The notes: generated from the letters alone by a model not told the origin. A stretch of DNA of 64,000 nt from Chryseobacterium sp. GVT01B (GCF_019970045.1 NZ_JAHXYI010000004.1:186001-250000), one strand, 5' to 3'; counted from the first letter of the stretch, positions 53,571-62,866 are shown. Program-made: numbers and translations.

Positions 53571-56393
53571 TTAATACCAGCCTCTTCTTGCTGCATTGAT
53601 GATGGAACCAAGATTAAGAATCAATGTATATCGGATACGCTTTCCATAATCTTTAAATGAAGGTTCAAAGCCTAAGGAAGATTGTATTGGGAAATAAACT
53701 TCCAGAAAATCCGGGATGATTCTTACTTTAACTCCGGTATCCCATATGAATTTGGCGGGAAGGTCTTTATTTTTATAAACTCCGGCATCTGCATACACAT
53801 GGAAAATTTTCCATACACTTGAATCTACATTGGCAGAAGTGATCCATTGGTTTACCATTCCCGGAAGGAATGATTTGAAACCACCATCAGCTAATATAAA
53901 CTGTTGTGAAAGCAGACCACTGCTGGCACTTTCTCCCAAAAGATTATAAGAGAAAGAGTAGTTGGAAACCCTCGAAATTCCATAATCGAAAAGGTTGTTT
54001 CTTGTATTATTTCTTAAGAAGTATCCGGCAAATAAACGTAAACTTAGCTTTTGTTTAGGAGCAAATTCCCATCTATAGAAACCTTCAGCTGTTATTTTGT
54101 TAAAATCCTCCATTCCCTGCGTACTCAGACTAAAACTTTTTTCATGGATCATCTGGCTGTCACTATATCCATATCCGACTGTCCAGACATTGTATTTGCT
54201 GTAGTCGTTATTGGCAATCATTTTAGGGCTCAGATCTCTTTCAAAATAATTATAGGAAACCCCGATGCTTCTGCTCACGGTACTTCTGGGATTTTTTCTA
54301 AAATTGATAGAAGTAGCTATTGAACTCTTTCTGTAGGCTAATCCATAATCGTAATGGAAATAAGAACCGGAAACTCCAAAGGTTAAACTTCGGATAATAC
54401 TTTCGGCAGGCAGAATAGAGTAGGAAACAGCTCCTGAACCTGTCAGTTTTCCTGTTCCAGTACTGTAGGTTGGTGTGACTGAATACAGGAATTTCTGATC
54501 AAATAAAGATTGGTTTTTTAAGTTAATTCCCAAAAGAAATTTATCATACGTATTGTTGAAACGTACTCTTGGCGTGATATAAATTTCGTTGTATTCGGGA
54601 TTTGGTATGTCTTTTATTAATTTAAGTTTAATTTTTTTTGCATTGGAAAATATTCCTTTTGCATATAGGAAATTATCTCTGTAATTTGACTCAGGGAAGG
54701 TATATCCGCTGTTTAATGTAACTTTATAGATGTTATCAGAAGCCGGAAGTGACAGATTGGTAATGCGTTCATTTTCTTCAGTATCTATCCAATATACCTT
54801 TTTTTCTCCTTCTCTGGTCTCGGTTTCAAGCTTTACAGGAATGGAAATATCTGTATTTTTTGTAATCTTTATTTCTAAGGAATCGTTGCTTTTTCTAATG
54901 TTTTTTAACTTGAAATCAACCCTGTTTTTCTGTTTTAAAAAGTTTGAAAGATAGGCAGATGATTTATTTTTCTCAGAAAGAGAAGTCAGGAAATTTTCAG
55001 GATTAATTTTTTTTCCGCTATTCTGAGAAATATAATCTTTTAGAATATCATTGAAGTTGTCATATCCCATTTTATCCGCCGAAAAATTAAAAAGACTTCC
55101 GGTTTCAAAACTACTGACAGCCATGTCATTAAAATTACTTAAAACAGGAAAATGCTCATCAATCTTCTGATCAAGATTTTGCAGCATGATATATTGATAA
55201 GAAAGTCCGTAACGATCCAGAAGTTTTACTTTAGAGGCATGGAAAAATTTTAAAGGCTTAATTCCAAATACTCTGGTTTCAGGAAGTGTTCCTAAAAGTT
55301 TTGTGTCAGCATAGAATTTTTTCAGATACTGAATTTCCAGGTAAGATTTTAAACCGTTTTTGAACCAATGGTCTTTTTCTTTATCGGCAATAACGTTTTC
55401 ATCAAGAATTTTCTTGGCGATGATTCCAAAATAATCCAGATCTGTTTTTTCAGCATTCGTAAATAGCTGAAATCTGAATTTCCAGAAAGTAATATCATTA
55501 TTTCCGAAAAAGTCTTCTTTAGCTCTGAATTTATCAGAAATAAAAATGCTTTTCGGAAGAATACCGATTCTTTCTTTCAGGAATTTTAATTGTAAAGGAA
55601 GATAAAACTCCAGATTCTGTTTTTCTTCGGGTTTCAGATTATAACCAAACTTAATTTCTGTTTCAGCGCCGTCAACATTAGTTTTTATTGAAGGATATCC
55701 GGTTGTCGAAATCAAAAACTCAGGGTCTGAATCCAGATATCCTTTGAATGAGTTCATTTGAACCTGAGGAAGATTACCTTCCACAAAATTATTTACGGGA
55801 ATATCAAAGTTTACAGTCCAGAAAGTATTGAAACTTACGGGTTCTTCAATATCGTGATAGTTTCTTTTGGAAATATTGTCCGGATCAAAATGATCCGGAA
55901 CAATAAAGAAATATTTTAATACCGTATTCTGAGCGGATGTTCCGTATCCCGTAAAGGTTTTATCGGGAAGCTGCATCCGGTATTGCAGTTGTAAAGTGAC
56001 GCTTTCGCCAGGTTTTAATACATTTTTCAGAGGAATAAAAAGATTTTCATCTGAGATTGTATTGACGGGAATGACTTCATTGTCAGAATTCTTAACATTC
56101 AGTTCAAGAAGTTTTCCCAATTGATTGCTTTTCGCAAAATGCAAATCAGTATTTCTGTCTTCCAGTTTTCTGTAGACTAAAGACGTTCCGCGTCTGTTGT
56201 AAGCGGAAACCCAATTCAGGAGTTTTACAGTCTGCAGGTCTTTTTCAGAATGATTGTAATAAACAATTTCCTGACTGATCTCAAGGTTCTTTTTGTCAGG
56301 AGACAGTTTTGCTTCAATATAGATGCTGTCTTTCTGTGCAGAAACCTGTGCGGCTCCCCAGAACAAAATAAGGCAAATGCTGATCTTTTTCAA
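53571..56393 (-). CDS. Degenerate M1-peptidase-like protein fused to an outer-membrane barrel, 940 aa
   Basis: A signal peptide (KKISICLILFWGAAQVSAQ) begins at TTG 56393; no ATG is available. Residues 20-280 resemble the M1 aminopeptidase N-terminal domain (EAKLSPDKKNLEISQEIVYYN). Residues about 320-370 align with the gluzincin centre: where active enzymes have HExxH, this protein has IIAKKILD, while the WFKNGLKSYLEIQ that follows matches the WLNEGFATYFE block. It is probably catalytically dead. From about 600 on the sequence becomes barrel-like (YSVTPTYSTGTGKLTGSGAV, VGVSYNYFERDLS) to the end. A -7 element TATATTTG is at 56411-56418. Confidence 0.8.
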   Translation of the reverse strand: MKKISICLILFWGAAQVSAQKDSIYIEAKLSPDKKNLEISQEIVYYNHSEKDLQTVKLLNWVSAYNRRGTSLVYRKLEDRNTDLHFAKSNQLGKLLELNVKNSDNEVIPVNTISDENLFIPLKNVLKPGESVTLQLQYRMQLPDKTFTGYGTSAQNTVLKYFFIVPDHFDPDNISKRNYHDIEEPVSFNTFWTVNFDIPVNNFVEGNLPQVQMNSFKGYLDSDPEFLISTTGYPSIKTNVDGAETEIKFGYNLKPEEKQNLEFYLPLQLKFLKERIGILPKSIFISDKFRAKEDFFGNNDITFWKFRFQLFTNAEKTDLDYFGIIAKKILDENVIADKEKDHWFKNGLKSYLEIQYLKKFYADTKLLGTLPETRVFGIKPLKFFHASKVKLLDRYGLSYQYIMLQNLDQKIDEHFPVLSNFNDMAVSSFETGSLFNFSADKMGYDNFNDILKDYISQNSGKKINPENFLTSLSEKNKSSAYLSNFLKQKNRVDFKLKNIRKSNDSLEIKITKNTDISIPVKLETETREGEKKVYWIDTEENERITNLSLPASDNIYKVTLNSGYTFPESNYRDNFLYAKGIFSNAKKIKLKLIKDIPNPEYNEIYITPRVRFNNTYDKFLLGINLKNQSLFDQKFLYSVTPTYSTGTGKLTGSGAVSYSILPAESIIRSLTFGVSGSYFHYDYGLAYRKSSIATSINFRKNPRSTVSRSIGVSYNYFERDLSPKMIANNDYSKYNVWTVGYGYSDSQMIHEKSFSLSTQGMEDFNKITAEGFYRWEFAPKQKLSLRLFAGYFLRNNTRNNLFDYGISRVSNYSFSYNLLGESASSGLLSQQFILADGGFKSFLPGMVNQWITSANVDSSVWKIFHVYADAGVYKNKDLPAKFIWDTGVKVRIIPDFLEVYFPIQSSLGFEPSFKDYGKRIRYTLILNLGSIINAARRGWY

Positions 56394-56446
56394 ATATTCG
56401 TGATAAAGCCCAAATATAACTTATTTTGTAAATACTTTATAGGATT

Positions 56447-57826
56447 TTAACCCTGAATTGCTTTTTTTTCCAAAGAATTAATATACGCGTTCCAACCCTC
56501 TGTCTTATAAGTGATCGCAGCTGCTTCAGGATTATCAGATTTGTAGATTCCTCTTCCTACGATGATAAAATCTGTATGCAGCGTTTTGAAAACATGTTCC
56601 GGTGTATTATACTGCTGTCCTTTACCATCACCAGAATCTGCAAGATTAACTCCCGGAGTGAATAATAAAAGGTCTTCCGGAATTTTGTTCTGAGATACTC
56701 CACCAATTACATTAGGATGAGATAAAGCTACTTTTAAAGCCTCTTCACGATAGCTTGCAGTAGTCAGAGCTCCTTTTGAAGACATTCCTACAATAGCAAC
56801 TACTCCTACATTGTGGAAGCAGTCTAATGATTCAAAACCTCCGATAACCTGAGACGTTACGAAATCTGCCCAATTTGTAATTTTGAAAACCCCGCTTGTG
56901 AACTGAAGTTCCTGAGTATTTCCAATGTCAGCAAATTTTCTGTCCTCCATCAGTAAGAACTGGTGTTTTGTTGCAATAGCTTTTAAAGGAGTGATTGTTT
57001 TTTCGTAATCAAAATCAGAAATAATATCGATGTGTGTTTTTAAAGCAATGATGTGAGGTCCTACTTTTTCAGCAAACTCAAGTAACTCCTGAGTGGTAGT
57101 AACATCTGCAGAAGCAATAAGATTTGATTTTTTTGCTAAAGCTGTTTCCAGTAATTTTTTTGAAACTGAGTGTTGCGTAGTCTGAAGTTTCTGTTCGTAA
57201 GAAGATCTGGTTTCCTCTTCAAACTGAATATGGTTCCCCTGAAGGAAGTCCTGGATTCTTTTTACCTCTTCATCAGACAGTTCACCGGTTTCCTGAAGAA
57301 TATTGCATACTTCCGAAATATTGAAAAGAGTGTGTACTCTGTATCCTTTGCTTTCCAATAGCTGTTTCCCGCCTTGTTCTCTGTCCAATACCACTACAAT
57401 ATCAGAAACTTTAAGGTCTTCCTGTTCTATTTCAGGAATGGTTTCTAACAAAGATTTTCCTGAAGTGATTACATCTTCTACCAAAAGACAGTTTTGTCCT
57501 TTCTGATAAATTCCTTCAATCAGTTTTTTTGTCCCGTAGCTTTTAGCTTCTTTTCTTTTAATAATTAATGGAATATAGCTTTCCAGAGACATTGCAGTCG
57601 CCATAGGAAGAGCAGCATAAGGAACTCCACAGATTAAATCAAAATTATCCAATGGAAGCATTTCCAATAAATAATTAGCAAGATTTTTTAAAATTTTAGG
57701 ATCTGAAGCCAAAGGTCTTAAGTCTACATAAAAAGGACTTTCAATACCACTTTTCAGGGTAAACCTTCCGAATTTAATGATTCCTAGTTTGTAGCACTCT
57801 AAGAAGAATTCTTTTTTACTTTCCAT
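56447..57826 (-). CDS. Bifunctional UMP synthase: orotate phosphoribosyltransferase + OMP decarboxylase
   Basis: This 459-aa fusion performs the last two steps of UMP synthesis. Residues 1-200 are OPRT, with KSGIESPFYVDLR and the PRPP loop LLVEDVITSGKS (114-125). Residues 215-459 are OMP decarboxylase of the eukaryotic type: LKTHIDI (262-268), the catalytic EDRKFADIGNT (294-304) and TPGVNL. Bacterial PyrF normally has a DLKFHDIPNT-type centre and is a separate protein. Both the domain order and the sequence type are those of eukaryotic UMPS. ATG at 57826, with TAAATTTG at 57846-57853 as -7 element. Confidence 0.96.
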   Translation of the reverse strand: MESKKEFFLECYKLGIIKFGRFTLKSGIESPFYVDLRPLASDPKILKNLANYLLEMLPLDNFDLICGVPYAALPMATAMSLESYIPLIIKRKEAKSYGTKKLIEGIYQKGQNCLLVEDVITSGKSLLETIPEIEQEDLKVSDIVVVLDREQGGKQLLESKGYRVHTLFNISEVCNILQETGELSDEEVKRIQDFLQGNHIQFEEETRSSYEQKLQTTQHSVSKKLLETALAKKSNLIASADVTTTQELLEFAEKVGPHIIALKTHIDIISDFDYEKTITPLKAIATKHQFLLMEDRKFADIGNTQELQFTSGVFKITNWADFVTSQVIGGFESLDCFHNVGVVAIVGMSSKGALTTASYREEALKVALSHPNVIGGVSQNKIPEDLLLFTPGVNLADSGDGKGQQYNTPEHVFKTLHTDFIIVGRGIYKSDNPEAAAITYKTEGWNAYINSLEKKAIQG

Positions 57827-57845
57827 TATTTTTTATTAGATATTG

Positions 57846-57853
57846 CAAATTTA
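57846..57853 (-). promoter_or_regulatory. Promoter -7 element of the UMP synthase gene
   Basis: The minus strand reads TAAATTTG; the ATG follows 19 bases later. No well-placed TTG is visible. Confidence 0.6.
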
Positions 57854-57947
57854 AGGAATTGAAATAAGGCTTAAAAATTTATCGTTCATTTGTAAATAAA
57901 AAACCACCCCGGATTTACCAGGATGGTGTGAAAAATATAATAAACTA

Positions 57948-58322
57948 TTATTTTACGATTTCAGCATCAATGACTTGGGCTCCGCTGTATTTTTGCTGGG
58001 CTTCCCATAATAAAAACTTGTCGACCTCTTTGATGAGCTTAGGAATGGTAAGTGACAATACTGCCAGGTCATCCATGACTCCAAGTACCGGTATAACAAA
58101 TTCAGGAAGCAGGTCAATAGGAGAGAGCACATATAAAATTCCCAGTAAAGGAAGAATAATGTCTATGGATTTCATAGGATAGGCTCCTTTTCTCCACATT
58201 TTGACCATTCTGAAAATATCAGGGATCTTTTTTATAAAGCCCTTGTGACTGATGGCTTCTTTTGCAAGATTTAATTTTGAATATTTCATTTTTGTGTTAG
58301 GATTTAATAAATTTTTCAACAT
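57948..58322 (-). CDS. YkvA-family (DUF1232) membrane protein
   Basis: This 124-aa protein carries the DUF1232 core LPLLGILYVLSPIDLLPEFVIPVLGVMDDLAVL (about 58-90), a hydrophobic helical hairpin with the signature SPIDLLPE. The function of the family is not established. I use the ATG at 58322; the GTG at 58334 adds four residues, and an internal ATG at 58289 (MKYSKLNLAKEA) is also possible. Confidence 0.88.
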   Translation of the reverse strand: MLKNLLNPNTKMKYSKLNLAKEAISHKGFIKKIPDIFRMVKMWRKGAYPMKSIDIILPLLGILYVLSPIDLLPEFVIPVLGVMDDLAVLSLTIPKLIKEVDKFLLWEAQQKYSGAQVIDAEIVK

Positions 58323-58373
58323 TGTAAATTTCACAAATCCTGTACCAACAAATTATAAAATTTAGTTAAAAAT

Positions 58374-58913
58374 TTATTTGATAATATTGTCAATGAACTG
58401 ATGCACAGTCTCTGTGTCCCAATCTTTTGTAGCATCTTCCTTGATAAGGATTCTTCCATGCTTATCCAGAAGGAAAGTCGTAGGAAAAACTTTAGGAAGA
58501 ATTTTCTCAGAAATAGGGCTTTGAGCAATATATACAGGAACAGTGTAATTATTTTCCTTTAAAAATTTTCTTATATCATCCTCTTTGTCATTCATTGCAA
58601 TCAATACGAAATCTACATGATCTTTTCTGGTATTATACAGTTTCTGAATAGATGGCCATTCTTTTCTGCACGGTGGGCACCAGGTTCCCCAGAAGTTCAG
58701 GAAAATCCCTTTATCTTTAAAGTTTTTAAGATTCGTACTCGGAGCATTGATTCCCTTAAGTTCTATATCGTAATCCTCTTCACTGATATGTACAGCATTT
58801 TCAATAGTTGCAACAGGTAAGAACGTATCTTTTAGAAAATTCCTTATTCCCGGTACAAAAGCAACAACACCGATGATGACGATTAATACAAGATAAATGA
58901 CGTTTTTTTTCAT
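58374..58913 (-). CDS. TlpA-like thiol-disulfide oxidoreductase
   Basis: This 179-aa protein is anchored by an N-terminal helix (residues 4-20, NVIYLVLIVIIGVVAFV) with the thioredoxin domain in the periplasm. The active site is WCPPC (Cys79, Cys82), in FLNFWGTWCPPCRKEW. The cis-Pro loop is KVFPTTFLLD. It likely keeps periplasmic thiols reduced, e.g. for cytochrome c maturation. It follows the CGDA thioredoxin-like gene by nine bases and is the last gene of the aroC run. Confidence 0.93.
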   Translation of the reverse strand: MKKNVIYLVLIVIIGVVAFVPGIRNFLKDTFLPVATIENAVHISEEDYDIELKGINAPSTNLKNFKDKGIFLNFWGTWCPPCRKEWPSIQKLYNTRKDHVDFVLIAMNDKEDDIRKFLKENNYTVPVYIAQSPISEKILPKVFPTTFLLDKHGRILIKEDATKDWDTETVHQFIDNIIK

Positions 58914-58922
58914 ATCTGGTGT

Positions 58923-59486
58923 TTATAGGAGATCTAAAATTTCCTGAACAGCATCTTTTCCTCTGTTCTTGGCATAATATATCTGCAGATCATTATAGAA
59001 CATATCTTTTGTGTATGCTTCAGGATTAGCTTTATATTTCATTAACAGTTCATACCCGTATTTCGGACGAGGGCCCCATGAATTTTTTACATTCAGGTCT
59101 TTATCAAGAATAAGAACCTTAGGAATAGATTCCGTGCCATTGGTCAGAAACTGGTTGATTAAACTTTTATCACTGTCTCTTAGAAAAACTCTTACTTCAT
59201 TATGACCTTCAAAAAATCTGAATAATGCAGGTACTGTTGCACTTGCATCACCACACCAGGCCTCAGAAATGATTAAAATCTTTCCGTCAAAGTTTTTGGC
59301 AGCAAGTTCTTTCAGCTGATCTTCATCCGGAACGTATTTTTTTACCGTTCGGTCCATTCTCTGAAGACCCAGCTCATAATATTGTTTATATTCAGCTTCC
59401 TGTTGGTTAGCAGGATTCTCTAATCTTTCTTTTGCAATCTGAAGGTATTCCTCAAAAGAAATTCCTTTATCCCAGTAATTTTTCAT
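58923..59486 (-). CDS. Thioredoxin-fold protein with single active-site cysteine
   Basis: This 187-aa cytosolic protein is of the Thioredoxin_9 type (PF14595). The active-site region reads SEAWCGDASA, so only Cys78 remains of the CxxC pair. The cis-Pro segment is ESIPKVLILD. A C-terminal helical extension follows. With one cysteine it cannot form the usual internal disulfide and may act on mixed disulfides or bind a ligand (inference). ATG at 59486; the TTG two codons upstream is not needed. It is 18 bases after aroC. Confidence 0.9.
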   Translation of the reverse strand: MKNYWDKGISFEEYLQIAKERLENPANQQEAEYKQYYELGLQRMDRTVKKYVPDEDQLKELAAKNFDGKILIISEAWCGDASATVPALFRFFEGHNEVRVFLRDSDKSLINQFLTNGTESIPKVLILDKDLNVKNSWGPRPKYGYELLMKYKANPEAYTKDMFYNDLQIYYAKNRGKDAVQEILDLL

Positions 59487-59504
59487 TACCAAAAATATTT
59501 TATG

Positions 59505-60575
59505 TTAAAAATTATTGATATTTCTTGTTTTGTTGATCAGAAAAAGGTCTGCCAATACAAATGCAGCAAGGCTTTCCACTACCGGAACTGCTCTCGGAAC
59601 TACACAAGGATCGTGGCGCCCTTTTCCTTCTACGATTACAGGATTTCCATCTTTATCAATACTATCCTGAGGTCTCAGAATAGTTGCCACAGGTTTGAAT
59701 GCCACACGGAAATAAATATCCATTCCGTTGGAAATTCCGCCCTGGATACCTCCTGAAAGGTTAGACTTTGTAGTAAAATCTGTATTGAAAGCATCATTAT
59801 GCTCTTTTCCTGTCATTTTGGCTCCGCAGAAACCGCTTCCATATTCAAAACCTTTGCAGGCATTGATATTCAGCATAGCTTTTGCAAGTTCAGCCTGAAG
59901 TTTTGAAAATATAGGTTCACCAATTCCTACGGGAACATTTTTAATCACACATGTAATTGTTCCACCAATTGTATTCCCTTCTTTTTTGATCTCTTTGATT
60001 CTTGAAATCATCTTTTCAGCTGTTTCAGCATCAGGACAACGAACATCATTGCTTTCCGTTTGGGAAAAATCTAAGGCCTGATAAGGTTTTTCACAGAAAA
60101 TATCACCTACGGAAGACACGTAAGCGTTGATTTCAATGTCTGATAAAAGCTGCTTGGCAAGAGCTCCGGCAACTACCCAGTTCATGGTTTCCCTTGCAGA
60201 AGATTTTCCGCCGCCACGATGATCTCTGAAACCAAATTTCTGGTCATAAGTAAAATCCGCATGGCTTGGACGATACGCGCCTGCTATATGATCATAATCT
60301 TTTGATTTCTGATTTTCGTTTTCAATGATAAAACCAATTGGGGTACCTGTTGTTTTGCCATCAAAGATTCCTGAAAGAAACTTTACTGTGTCACTTTCTT
60401 TTCTTTGAGTAACAATTGCTGACTGGCCAGGTTTTCTTCGGTTCAGTTCGTATTGAACCTTATCGAGATCTACCGTTAAACCTGCCGGGAAATTATTGAT
60501 GATACCGCCATAAGCCACTCCGTGACTTTCTCCAAATGTTGTAAGACTAAGAAGATTACCTAATGTGTTGAACAT
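59505..60575 (-). CDS. aroC: Chorismate synthase
   Basis: This 356-aa enzyme uses reduced FMN to make chorismate from EPSP, the last common step to aromatic amino acids. All three family signatures are clear: [19 protein letters not shown], the [15 protein letters not shown] region, and [16 protein letters not shown]. Length is normal. Its -7 element abuts the ATG. Two thioredoxin-fold genes follow in close spacing (18 and 9 bases). Confidence 0.97.
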   Translation of the reverse strand: MFNTLGNLLSLTTFGESHGVAYGGIINNFPAGLTVDLDKVQYELNRRKPGQSAIVTQRKESDTVKFLSGIFDGKTTGTPIGFIIENENQKSKDYDHIAGAYRPSHADFTYDQKFGFRDHRGGGKSSARETMNWVVAGALAKQLLSDIEINAYVSSVGDIFCEKPYQALDFSQTESNDVRCPDAETAEKMISRIKEIKKEGNTIGGTITCVIKNVPVGIGEPIFSKLQAELAKAMLNINACKGFEYGSGFCGAKMTGKEHNDAFNTDFTTKSNLSGGIQGGISNGMDIYFRVAFKPVATILRPQDSIDKDGNPVIVEGKGRHDPCVVPRAVPVVESLAAFVLADLFLINKTRNINNF

Positions 60576-60579
60576 AGTA

Positions 60580-60587
60580 CAAAATTA
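60580..60587 (-). promoter_or_regulatory. aroC -7 element, possibly leaderless
   Basis: TAATTTTG on the minus strand ends 4 bases before the aroC ATG at 60575, the same arrangement as at dusB. Confidence 0.55.
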
Positions 60588-60625
60588 CCTTTTTTTCTTC
60601 AGATAATAAAGTTTCTGGATTTGTT

Positions 60626-62260
60626 CTATTTATCGGTGTTTTTGATATTATTGATAACCTTTTGGGCTTCCTTTTTTTCTTCCGGAGTCATTTTTTTCCA
60701 GATAAACCCTTTTTTCAGATCATTTTTGTCTGATAGCTGAGGGAAAATACCTGCTTTTACATCATCAAAAATATAGAATGGGGTAACCGCTGGAACTGGA
60801 GTATCAAAACTGTAAGGATAGTTGTGGGAAACATTGAATTTAAAATTCCCGATTTTAAATGTATTAAACTGACGATATTCGTAGGTTGAAGGCTTGTAAA
60901 GCTGTTTCTTTTCAAATCCTGTCATAAAACTTCCTACTCTGAAGCTCGGAATATATTTTTGTATTAATGCCGGAAAAGATAGCATGGAAACGAAAAATAA
61001 ACTGAGAACAGAAAAAACAATAATAGATTTCTTCTGGTTGAAATATTCATAAAACAGAACAAAAAATACCACAAAGAAAACATCGATGAAAAATCTGTAT
61101 TGGGCAGAAAATGTAAGGACCAATATACTTTTTATCAATAATGAAATACAGATCAGCGTGATGAGTTTTCTTTTTTTGATCCAGGCAAATACAAAAAAAA
61201 CAGCTAAACTCAGGACAAAAAGAATATTAATTTTTGATTTGATTCCTTCCAGAAAAAGCCAGTTTTTAATATAATCTGCTGTAGAAAATTTTTGAATTTC
61301 TTCATAGGTGTACTGCATGTCATAGGTTTTCATGATTGCAAATTGTGACGAAATTTTTAAAACCTCGGGATTGGGTTTCCATGATACTCCCAGATCACCT
61401 ATTGCTACAGGAAAAACTGGAAAACCGAATGTCCATATGTTTTTAATAAAGAAAAGAAAGAGAATCAGAATCCCTAAAAGTAATGGCTTACAATTGTTTT
61501 TAAAAATAAAAACCGAATGTAAGAATACCAATATAGGCAGCCATATCATCGTAGGTTTTATAGAGAAAACAAAAACAGAAAAGGCAAAAAGAAGAGTCGT
61601 ATTTTTGTTTCCGGCTATGAGCTCATTTAAAATAATCAGTGAAAAAATAATGACAGGAAGATCCGGGCTTGGAGACTGCGAAAACAGTAATAAGACAGGT
61701 AGGAAACAAAGATGTATCCAGTTTTTTCTTTCGATGATATAAATGGTGTAGATGATGAGTAATACAGCATTGATTCTTAAAAACGGATCAGAAAAATTGG
61801 AAAATCCGGCCTGAAAAATATGCCAGACAGACATTTGCCCCAACGTAAGATCTACGTTTGAAATACCCTTTACCAGTCCATATTCTGCAAGCCATTGAAG
61901 GGTAGGGATGTAATAGCCAAAATGATCCAATATATAAGGATAATAAGAACCCGCGAGCATAATAACAAGAGTGGTAACACTAAAGAGTATAAAATCTTTC
62001 TTTGAAAATTGATAAAACTCCTTATAGAGCTGATGTCTAAAGAAAAAGAATAATCCCAATAGTATTGAAGCTGTTTCTGCATAGATATTCAAAGGGATGA
62101 AAAAAGAAATAAATGTCCATATCAGGCTTATTCCCAGGATTCCGGATAGAATTTTTCCTGAGATTCCCTGAAATAGAATCCCGGATACATTTTCCATGAT
62201 TTTCCCCCAGCCTATTAAGACAGGAATGATAAAAATTGAAGAAAGCAGGATCAATAGCAT
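60626..62260 (-). CDS. Polytopic membrane protein, LIC_10190-like
   Basis: This 544-aa inner-membrane protein has about 12 hydrophobic helices over the first ~430 residues and a ~100-residue soluble C-terminus. Loop motifs SYYPYILDHFGYYIPTLQWL (near 105-125) and LGQMSVWHIFQAGFS fit the large class of GT-C-like membrane proteins (LIC_10190 family), which may move lipid-linked sugars; the reaction is unknown. I use the ATG at 62260. The TTG at 62287 lies inside the upstream gene's terminator hairpin. Confidence 0.82.
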   Translation of the reverse strand: MLLILLSSIFIIPVLIGWGKIMENVSGILFQGISGKILSGILGISLIWTFISFFIPLNIYAETASILLGLFFFFRHQLYKEFYQFSKKDFILFSVTTLVIMLAGSYYPYILDHFGYYIPTLQWLAEYGLVKGISNVDLTLGQMSVWHIFQAGFSNFSDPFLRINAVLLIIYTIYIIERKNWIHLCFLPVLLLFSQSPSPDLPVIIFSLIILNELIAGNKNTTLLFAFSVFVFSIKPTMIWLPILVFLHSVFIFKNNCKPLLLGILILFLFFIKNIWTFGFPVFPVAIGDLGVSWKPNPEVLKISSQFAIMKTYDMQYTYEEIQKFSTADYIKNWLFLEGIKSKINILFVLSLAVFFVFAWIKKRKLITLICISLLIKSILVLTFSAQYRFFIDVFFVVFFVLFYEYFNQKKSIIVFSVLSLFFVSMLSFPALIQKYIPSFRVGSFMTGFEKKQLYKPSTYEYRQFNTFKIGNFKFNVSHNYPYSFDTPVPAVTPFYIFDDVKAGIFPQLSDKNDLKKGFIWKKMTPEEKKEAQKVINNIKNTDK

Positions 62261-62264
62261 AAAA

Positions 62265-62292
62265 AAAGATTGCCTAAAAATAAGCAATCTTT
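62265..62292 (-). terminator. Terminator of the glycine-zipper lipoprotein gene, abutting the next start codon
   Basis: On the minus strand AAAGATTGC and GCAATCTTT (62265-62292) form a perfect stem followed by T residues that run straight into the ATG at 62260. Confidence 0.85.
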
Positions 62293-62314
62293 ATATTTAT
62301 TGTGAAAATATTTA

Positions 62315-62866
62315 TTAACGGGGTTGTACCCTTCCGTCTTTTCTATCTTGTGATCTACCAATGGTATATCCTGTTGCACCTCCTACAACACCGCCAATTA
62401 CAGCTCCTAGTCCTCTGTTTTTCTTAGCGATTAAGGCTCCTGCAGCAGCTCCACCTACAGTACCAATAACGGTTCCCTTGGCTGCTTTACTCCATCCTTT
62501 TTTCTGGGTCGTTCCCTGTGAGGTACCACTTCCATTATTGGCATAACTTCCGTTGCTACCTGATGAGCCGGAATTTGAGTTTCTGTCTCTATATACTGTT
62601 CTTGTTTCTCTGATTACCTGTGGTCTTGAATTATTTTCAGCAGCAGCTCTTGCTTTTTTGGTTTCAGATATGCTGTCTGCTTTTTTCTGAGCTTCATAGA
62701 CCATCTTTTCTTTTTCAATAGCCAGTTTTTGTTTTTCTATTTCAAGTTGTCTGGCCTGAAATTCAAGTTTCTGTGCTTCCAGTGATTTCTCAGCAACGCT
62801 GTCATCTTTCTTGCAGGCCGTCATTAAAAAGACGGATAAAAAACCTGCTAATACTATCTTTCTCAT
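62315..62866 (-). CDS. Glycine-zipper (YMGG-like) lipoprotein
   Basis: This 183-aa protein has a lipobox ending in Cys18 (LSVFLMTACKK). Residues 28-65 are an Ala/Glu/Lys coiled coil (AQKLEFQARQLEIEKQKLAIEKEK). A Ser/Gly/Asn-rich linker follows. The C-terminal ~60 residues contain a glycine-zipper hairpin (VIGTVGGAAAGALIAKK and AVIGGVVGGATGYTIG) that can insert into membranes. The combination suggests a periplasmic-facing envelope lipoprotein; exact role unknown. Confidence 0.9.
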   Translation of the reverse strand: MRKIVLAGFLSVFLMTACKKDDSVAEKSLEAQKLEFQARQLEIEKQKLAIEKEKMVYEAQKKADSISETKKARAAAENNSRPQVIRETRTVYRDRNSNSGSSGSNGSYANNGSGTSQGTTQKKGWSKAAKGTVIGTVGGAAAGALIAKKNRGLGAVIGGVVGGATGYTIGRSQDRKDGRVQPR

